Part shown: piece after piece, positions 5,743-10,641 of the stretch
Numbering within the stretch: position 1 is the first letter of the stretch
Layout: each line of letters starts with the position of its first letter
Assembly: GCA_016935045.1 (NCBI GenBank)
Contig: JAFGRS010000888.1
Coordinates: 1-10,641 of the forward strand
Origin: Lentisphaeria bacterium
GTDB taxonomy: Bacteria > Verrucomicrobiota > Lentisphaeria > Oligosphaerales > JAFGRS01
Direction of reading: 5' to 3'
DNA: 10,641 nt
Translations under genes and position numbers: made by a program
Notes under the pieces: model-generated
What the model was told of the DNA's origin: nothing
Seen by the model: the letters and a program-made list of their open reading frames with translations, nothing else
The model's database searches: none

Positions 5743-6558
5743 CTACTGCGGGGGCATCCGCATGGGGTCGCCACGCCCGATGGTCACGGCGAAGGAGAGC
5801 CGGTGCGCCGCGCCGGGGATGGGGACGGGTGCGCCGGCGTACCAGGCCAGAAAGAACGCCTTGCCGTGGATGATGACATTCTGCAGGTCCCGGGGGTTCT
5901 CGCAACGGATGTCGTGTACGAGGATTCCCTCGCCCGGGCCGGTCAGGAAGCCGACCCGGGGGGTCTCGGGGTGGATCCAGAGCCTGCCCGCTTCGTAGTC
6001 ACGGTTCCGGCCGTCGCCGACGTCCTGCCGCAGGATCCCGTCCACGGTGTGCACGGCCCATTCCGACATGGCCGGGATGACGAAACAAACGGCCAGAAAG
6101 GCGCTGGTTTCTGCTTGCGCTACGGGAGGGGTGAGTTCGCAGGTGAGGTGCAGCGTCGCCGAGTCATCGGCCTGGACCGTGACGGCATAGGGAATGAGCC
6201 TGTGCCCCGCCGCCGGGTCTCCCCGCAGCACGCCGCGGCTGACTACGGTCACCGTCCCGGGGCCCCGGACAATGCTCACCTCGGGTTCGGTTTCGTTGCG
6301 GGTGCCGACATGGCCCCGCTCCGGGTAAAGCCCGAAATCGGTGTACAGGCGGAGATCCGACAGGAGGGGAGCACCGCCCTCGGAACACGTCAGGGAGATC
6401 GGCATTCCGCCCTGGGAGCGGTCGAACACCACGGCCAGGCGGGGATTGCGGAGTTCGAGCCGCTGGCCCTCGTCCCGTACCTCGACGGCAGTGCCCGCCG
6501 CGGCGAGAGCAAGAGCCAGGACGGCCGGCCTCAGGGCCTGTTTCCGGGAGTGTTTCAT
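5743..6558 (-). CDS. Secreted beta-rich protein, stand-alone copy of the GH13 protein's C-terminal module
   Basis: A 271-residue protein with a basic N-terminus and hydrophobic core (residues 1-24, LALALAAAGTA) that reads as a Sec signal peptide. The mature part is rich in alternating beta strands with no recognisable catalytic motif. It aligns by eye with the two C-terminal modules of the upstream GH13 protein: LSDLRLYTDFGLYPERG (66-82) matches LRSWVYSDRGIYGSVPN there; SEWAVHTVDGIL (165-176) matches RHWRVHTLEGTL; DLQNVIIHG (224-232) matches ALQNLFLHD. It starts at ATG 6558, overlapping the GH13 stop by 4 bp (ATGA), with GGTGGAG upstream, so the two proteins are probably made together. A carbohydrate-binding or mutarotase-like beta-sandwich role in the periplasm or outside is a guess. 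No specific family was recognised. Confidence 0.75.
   Translation of the reverse strand: MKHSRKQALRPAVLALALAAAGTAVEVRDEGQRLELRNPRLAVVFDRSQGGMPISLTCSEGGAPLLSDLRLYTDFGLYPERGHVGTRNETEPEVSIVRGPGTVTVVSRGVLRGDPAAGHRLIPYAVTVQADDSATLHLTCELTPPVAQAETSAFLAVCFVIPAMSEWAVHTVDGILRQDVGDGRNRDYEAGRLWIHPETPRVGFLTGPGEGILVHDIRCENPRDLQNVIIHGKAFFLAWYAGAPVPIPGAAHRLSFAVTIGRGDPMRMPPQ
5746..6489 (-). repeat. Protein-level repeat, copy 3 (stand-alone module)
   Basis: Residues 24-271 of the 271-residue secreted protein. This is a diverged, protein-level copy of the modules at 6558-7310 and 7368-8120, recognised by shared order of motifs (a short LYTDFGLY-type strand pair, an EWAVHT-type segment, a DLQNVIIH-type segment) rather than by DNA identity. 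Confidence 0.6.
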
Positions 6559-9500
6559 GGCGCCGCCAACTCCACCTCAAAGACGACTTCCTGCCAGAGG
6601 GGGCGGATGTCCGTTGTCTGCCCGTCCAGAAACGCGGCGAAGAGTGTGACACCCTCGCGGCCCGAGTCGTGCAGGAAGAGGTTCTGCAGAGCGCCGGGCA
6701 CACCCTGGAGCGCGCGGAAGCGCAGCACCTGCCCGTCGTCGCAGACCATCTCCACCACGATCCCTGCCGCCGCAGAGTGTTCCGCGGACTGCCACACCCG
6801 CCCGCGGGCCCGCTCGGGACTGACCTCGCCCGCCCACTCGCCGCCGGAGCCCCGCACCCGCCACCCACGCACCCCCGGTACCGAAACCGCCTGCGCCAGA
6901 AACGCGCCGGCGTCGGATCGTATCAGCATCGGGCGAACCCGGCAGCGCACCTGGATCGCGTCCCCGGCGTCGAGGGCGTACTCCTGTTCGACCTGGACCC
7001 GCGGCGAGGCCACGTTGGCCCAGCCCCAGTGCGAGTGGCGCAGAAAGCTGCTGAAACGAAGCACCCATCCATGATCGCCCGCCAGCAGCGCCAGGTTCGG
7101 CTCGAAATCGTGACGCGTGGATCCCTGGGTGGGGGTTTCCTCGCCGGTGCTGTTGGGGACCGACCCGTAGATGCCGCGATCCGAGTAGACCCACGAGCGC
7201 AACGGAATCGGCCCGAAGCCCGGTTGCTGCAGGCTCAGAAGCCCCCCGCCACAGCCCCGGGCCAGGGCCAGCGTCCGACGGGCGCCCTCGATGCGGTAGC
7301 GGCTGCCGTCGGCGTGCAGCGACCAGGCGCCGCGGCGCGGGGGCCCCCGGTTCGCGTCCGGGCGCGATCCCGGCCGCAGTACGAACCGCGTGCGCAGAGG
7401 GGCATCGACCGGGGCCGTCCCCTTTCCGTCGAGCCAGGCCAGGGTCAGGGCCAGTCCCGCAGGGCCGGATGCGCTGCGTTCCCGCAGATAGGCGTTCTCG
7501 AGACCCTCGAGCAGCGGCGGCAGCTCGGCGGCGATCCATCCCGCCGCGGTCTCCACCTCGAGCGTTTCACGGCGCGGGTCGGGAGGGAAGAGGGCCCCCT
7601 CCCAGAGGAAACCGCTGCGGTGCCAGTAGCGCTGGCCGGTCATGCCGTCGCCGCCGGGGTACATCGCCTCGAAGGTGTCCTCGAGCGTCCCTTCGAGGGT
7701 GTGGACCCGCCAGTGCCGTGCCTCGTCGAAGGCCAGCTCGAGGCCGAGTTCACCCAGCACAGGGCCGGAAACGCCGCCGGCGGCAAGGGTGATCTCCGCT
7801 TCGATGGCGCCGTCCCGGTGCAGCCGGTAAAGGGTCGTCCAGTCCAGGCGGATGTCCGGGCCGCGCTCGATCCGGCCCGTGAAACGGACCTCCGGAGCGT
7901 CCGCCGTTCCGCCCGGGACGGGGGTGGCCCTGGCCACGGCCGCGAAGTCGAGACGTGACCCCGGCCAGACCTTGCGGCGGCCCTCGGTGATGGCCATCGC
8001 CTTCAGTAGCCCGCGCCCCGACCGGGCCGCATCCAGGGCGAGGATCCTGCCGTCCCGGAATACCGCCCGCCAGAGTCCGTTCTCGGCGACCGCATCCTGC
8101 CCCCGCAGGGCCAGCGTCCAGGGGCCGGGAGAAGGAGAAACCGCGGCGGCAGAACCAGCCGCCGACGCCGATGGCGGCCCCGGCCGGAAAAGGAACACCT
8201 TGGTGCCATAGGCGGGCAGGGACACCGCCAACGGAAACCACTCCCCGAGCCCCCGTTGCCCGAGGGGCGTTCCCTCATAGACTTCGGTGCATCCGTAGAC
8301 CGCGGCGGCGTCCTCCATGCCCAACGCGTCCAGGGGTACGGACAGGCGGGCCCCGCAGGGCGCGCCGCGCAGGTTGATCGCCGCTACCGCAAACCCCGGA
8401 CCGGCCACGCGCAGAACCGTGAATACGGCAGGCTCGGAGGCAACCGCCGGGTAGAAAGCCCGTCCCCGGCGGAACTCGTCGAACTGCTGCCGGATGCGAA
8501 ACAAGCGCTCGAGGTGCGGCCCGAAGCCGAGATCCTGCTCGTGAAACACAAACGCCAAACCCGGCACCAGGCTGCACACGGAGAGCAGGGCGCGCTCGTG
8601 CCCCGGACCGTAACGGTACACGGAACGGTACTGATCGTGGTTCTCGAGGAAGCGCAGCAGGCCGAATTCGGCGCCCGCGGGGAGGGCAGCCTGCTGACGC
8701 TCGAACCAACGCATGGCGTGCGGCGCCCATGCGCCGGGATCCATGTCGGGCAGCCCATGCAGAACCGCGTGCTGGGTCGCCCAGTCATAGATGAAATCGC
8801 ATTGCCCCAACTGCAGGGCCGATCCCGTTTCCCCCAGCAGGGCCCCGTCGGGCCGGACGGCCAGGAGACGCTCCCGCGTCCGCCGCAGCAGGCCCGCGGC
8901 GCCATAGGGTCCGGACTGGGACGGCCGCAGGCCGGGACAGGGACGCCGGTTGTCGGGCGATCCGGCGGCGCAATCCACCCGCCAGCCGTCCACACCGCAA
9001 CGGCGCACATAGAACGTCGCGATGTCGGCGACCTCCTCCTGCCAACCCGGATTCGCGTAGTCGCAGCACAGGCACCCCCACCAGTACTTGAGGGCCCCGT
9101 CCGCCTCCCGGGATACCCACTCGGGGTGCGCCTCGAGGATCGCCTCGCCGTCGGGAGACTTCTCCCGCGGACCGTGGGGGATCAGGTCCAGCCAGATGCG
9201 CATGCCTCGCCGGTGTGCGTCGTCGCAGAGCGCCGCGAGATCGTCCAGGGTGCCCAGGCCCGGCTCGATGTCCCGGTGACGCGTGGGACCGTAACTGCCC
9301 TGGTTGATGGGGTTCAGCCAGACGGCGTCGAACCCCAGCCGCTGCAGACGCGGCAGGAGCACGCGCTGGAAGGGAACCAAGCCCCCCAGGTCCGTCGACC
9401 CGCTGCCGGTGCTGCCGCCGACCCAGAGCGAATACAGGGCGGCGCCGGCCGTCCATTCGGGCCGCTCGAGCGGACGAAAACCCGCCAACTCCCACGACCT

Positions 9501-10409
9501 GCCGACACCCCCGAGGGCGGCTGCCGCACTGCCCTCCGTGAGTACCCACACCTGGTCGCCGAGACGAAGGTCCCCGCCGGCCGCCAGGGTGTCGCGAAGG
9601 GTGATCTCCCCGTGAACGTCCACCCGTCCGTTGCCCTCCATGACCACCGTGCCGCTCCAGTCATCCTCGGTGAAGACCCCCAGGCACAGGCCCAGGTCGG
9701 CGCGGGGGTTCCAGAGGACGGCCGCGGGAGGGACGGCGGCCGACATGTGGGCGGAACGGCGCCGGCCCGGGCGCAGGTCAGGAAAAGACACGTCCTCGGG
9801 CGGCCAGAAGGACGGCATCGTGTAGACGCAGTCTCCCGGCTCCCCGATGCACACCCCCGGGGCACTGAAGCGGACACAGGTGACGGCGGCAGCGTCCGCC
9901 GCCGTCCGCCGCCACAGGACGCGGCGCCGCAGCCAGCCCCCGTCCCCCTCGGGCAGATCGTACTCCATGACGGCCTCCCAGCCCGGGATCGCTCCGGTCA
10001 GACGGAGGGTCCGGAACCCTTCCCTCGCGACCGTCTCGTGAGACAGGACGCGGAACCCGGCGCCTCCCCCGGCGTCGGACACGGCGTCCCGGGGTCCCAC
10101 CACGACGTTTCCCGCGATGCCGCCCTCGCCGCCGCCGAGGGAGAGCGTGGCGGGGGACGATGGGGGCTTGGCGGCATCCGCGGCCTGCCAGCGTCCCCCC
10201 ACCTGGATGTCCACCGGCGCCATCGGGCCGCCCAGCAGACGCACGCGCTCGCCGGCCCGGTTGACCGCCCGGGCTTCGAGAAGGGCCCCGGATTCGGCGT
10301 CAAGGAGCACCTCGAAGCGCCGGTTGCCGAAGGAAATCTCGGCAGCCCCCAGCGTCGAGACACAGACAATCGCGAGAGTGACCAGTGCGTTGGATGCTGC
10401 GGGTCGCAT
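6555..10409 (-). CDS. Large secreted multidomain GH13 (alpha-amylase clan) protein
   Basis: A 1284-residue protein. Residues 1-23 form a signal peptide (LVTLAIVCVSTLGAA). Residues 24-315 are beta-rich and unassigned. Residues about 316-742 are a GH13 TIM barrel plus domain C: LQRLGFDAVWLNPI (355-368), RGMRIWLDLIPHG (401-413, region I, D408), CCDYANP (448-454, region V position), GVDGWRVDC (472-480, R477 and nucleophile D479), LLGETG (524-529, acid/base E527), and FLENHD (587-592, D592). All three catalytic acids are present, so activity on alpha-glucans or a related glycoside is likely. Region I ends H412-G413 instead of the usual Asn-His. Two related beta modules follow (764-1014 and 1034-1284) after a Ser/Ala-rich linker. 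The start at ATG 10409 is fixed by AAGGAGG four bases upstream and by the signal peptide; the frame is open upstream to the window edge but looks non-coding. Substrate specificity is not determined. Confidence 0.85.
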   Translation of the reverse strand: MRPAASNALVTLAIVCVSTLGAAEISFGNRRFEVLLDAESGALLEARAVNRAGERVRLLGGPMAPVDIQVGGRWQAADAAKPPSSPATLSLGGGEGGIAGNVVVGPRDAVSDAGGGAGFRVLSHETVAREGFRTLRLTGAIPGWEAVMEYDLPEGDGGWLRRRVLWRRTAADAAAVTCVRFSAPGVCIGEPGDCVYTMPSFWPPEDVSFPDLRPGRRRSAHMSAAVPPAAVLWNPRADLGLCLGVFTEDDWSGTVVMEGNGRVDVHGEITLRDTLAAGGDLRLGDQVWVLTEGSAAAALGGVGRSWELAGFRPLERPEWTAGAALYSLWVGGSTGSGSTDLGGLVPFQRVLLPRLQRLGFDAVWLNPINQGSYGPTRHRDIEPGLGTLDDLAALCDDAHRRGMRIWLDLIPHGPREKSPDGEAILEAHPEWVSREADGALKYWWGCLCCDYANPGWQEEVADIATFYVRRCGVDGWRVDCAAGSPDNRRPCPGLRPSQSGPYGAAGLLRRTRERLLAVRPDGALLGETGSALQLGQCDFIYDWATQHAVLHGLPDMDPGAWAPHAMRWFERQQAALPAGAEFGLLRFLENHDQYRSVYRYGPGHERALLSVCSLVPGLAFVFHEQDLGFGPHLERLFRIRQQFDEFRRGRAFYPAVASEPAVFTVLRVAGPGFAVAAINLRGAPCGARLSVPLDALGMEDAAAVYGCTEVYEGTPLGQRGLGEWFPLAVSLPAYGTKVFLFRPGPPSASAAGSAAAVSPSPGPWTLALRGQDAVAENGLWRAVFRDGRILALDAARSGRGLLKAMAITEGRRKVWPGSRLDFAAVARATPVPGGTADAPEVRFTGRIERGPDIRLDWTTLYRLHRDGAIEAEITLAAGGVSGPVLGELGLELAFDEARHWRVHTLEGTLEDTFEAMYPGGDGMTGQRYWHRSGFLWEGALFPPDPRRETLEVETAAGWIAAELPPLLEGLENAYLRERSASGPAGLALTLAWLDGKGTAPVDAPLRTRFVLRPGSRPDANRGPPRRGAWSLHADGSRYRIEGARRTLALARGCGGGLLSLQQPGFGPIPLRSWVYSDRGIYGSVPNSTGEETPTQGSTRHDFEPNLALLAGDHGWVLRFSSFLRHSHWGWANVASPRVQVEQEYALDAGDAIQVRCRVRPMLIRSDAGAFLAQAVSVPGVRGWRVRGSGGEWAGEVSPERARGRVWQSAEHSAAAGIVVEMVCDDGQVLRFRALQGVPGALQNLFLHDSGREGVTLFAAFLDGQTTDIRPLWQEVVFEVELAAP
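6558..7310 (-). repeat. Protein-level repeat, copy 2 (GH13 protein residues 1034-1284)
   Basis: C-terminal beta-rich module of the GH13 protein. It contains LRSWVYSDRGIYGSVPN (1070-1086), DAGAFLAQAVSVPGVRGWRV (1166-1185) and ALQNLFLHD (1240-1248), which line up in order with LSDLRLYTDFGLYPERG, TSAFLAVCFVIPAMSEWAV and DLQNVIIHG of the downstream secreted protein. Of the three copies, this one appears closest to the stand-alone protein over its first two thirds. Confidence 0.65.
7368..8120 (-). repeat. Protein-level repeat, copy 1 (GH13 protein residues 764-1014)
   Basis: First C-terminal module after the GH13 barrel. It opens with ENGLWRAVFRDGRILALD (776-793) and carries RHWRVHTLEGTLEDTF (898-913), which matches SEWAVHTVDGIL of the stand-alone protein, then LENAYLRE and LALTLAWLDG near the positions of DLQNVIIHG and FFLAWYAG. 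It is more diverged from the other two in its first half. Confidence 0.5.
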
Positions 10410-10420
10410 GGGTCCTCCTT
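10410..10420 (-). promoter_or_regulatory. Ribosome binding site of the GH13 gene
   Basis: AAGGAGG on the minus strand (10420-10414), four bases before ATG 10409. It is the strongest Shine-Dalgarno sequence in the window and decides the start against a 77-codon in-frame extension upstream. Confidence 0.8.
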
Positions 10421-10641
10421 GTGATCCGCGAACCCCGCCTGCGCCAGACGCGCCCATGCATGCCGTCGCCGATCCCGTAGGGCCCGCGCGGGAATAGCTT
10501 CCCATTTTGCTGCAGCCGATCCCGGTTCCTGGCAAGGCGTGAGCGCAGCGGGCGTACCCGCAGTGGTACGTCCCGAGCGAGCAACGCCGCCAGGGAGCAG
10601 GAGCGGCGCAGCCCTTCGGGGCGCGGCGGCGCACGGCCATC
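10421..10641 (-). other. Upstream region of the GH13 gene with inverted repeats, no gene assigned
   Basis: About 220 bp to the window edge. The GH13 frame stays open here but encodes a Cys/Arg/Gly-rich stretch without protein character, lying before a strong ribosome site and signal peptide, so it is treated as non-coding. Two clear hairpins are visible: 10490-10503 (GGGAA / TTCCC, 4-nt loop, followed on the plus strand by ATTTT) and 10553-10570 (CGTACC / GGTACG, 6-nt loop). It may be leader and promoter DNA or part of an intergenic repeat. No good promoter pair was identified. Confidence 0.4.

Noticed and set aside
8256..10424. Long plus-strand reading frame (722 codons)
   Set aside because: It is the mirror of the GH13 gene, with Gly/Arg/Gln-rich composition, no signal or domain, and no ribosome site supporting it.
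10504..10535. Possible promoter for the GH13 gene (TTGCCA and CAAAAT on the minus strand)
   Set aside because: The spacing is 20 bases and the -10 match is only four of six, so it is not better than chance in this context.
10410..10640. N-terminal extension of the GH13 protein to the window edge
   Set aside because: A strong AAGGAGG site and a clean signal peptide at 10409 fix the start; the extension would bury the signal peptide and has atypical composition.

Overview
The window is a GC-rich bacterial fragment whose believable genes all lie on the minus strand, so transcription runs from high to low coordinates. The plus-strand reading frames are shadows of these genes. Lipid-linked sugar genes and secreted proteins with signal peptides suggest a Gram-negative-type envelope. 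I cannot assign a phylum from sequence alone. There are no rRNA, tRNA, CRISPR or transposase features.

Right part (about 5743-10409): two overlapping genes encode secreted proteins. The first is a 1284-residue multidomain GH13 (alpha-amylase clan) protein with a signal peptide, an N-terminal beta-rich domain, a TIM barrel with all three catalytic acids, and two related C-terminal modules. The second, coupled by an ATGA overlap, is a 271-residue secreted protein that looks like a third, free-standing copy of the same C-terminal module.

Left part (1-5651): a tightly packed glycan cassette. In transcription order it holds an ArnC/DPM1-type polyprenyl-phosphate glycosyltransferase, a WbqC-family protein, a NeuD/VioB-type left-handed beta-helix acyltransferase, a BKACE (beta-keto acid cleavage enzyme), two small four-helix EamA-type membrane proteins resembling the ArnE/ArnF flippase pair, a WecE/RffA-type dTDP-sugar 4-aminotransferase, and the first 51 codons of a membrane protein that resembles the start of a GT-C glycosyltransferase. 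Junctions of 4 bp occur at GT2/WbqC, WbqC/acyltransferase and aminotransferase/membrane protein. The only large internal gap (202 bp) precedes BKACE.

Together the left genes parallel the L-Ara4N (Arn) pathway: aminate a nucleotide sugar, modify the amine, move the sugar to undecaprenyl phosphate, flip it, and transfer it outside. The amine-modifying step appears to be replaced by acyltransferase + WbqC + BKACE. I infer a lipid-linked, N-acylated 4-amino-4,6-dideoxy sugar (Fuc4N-like) used to decorate a surface glycan, lipid or protein. The acyl group and final acceptor cannot be read from the window. dTDP-sugar synthesis genes (RmlA/RmlB type) are not present here.
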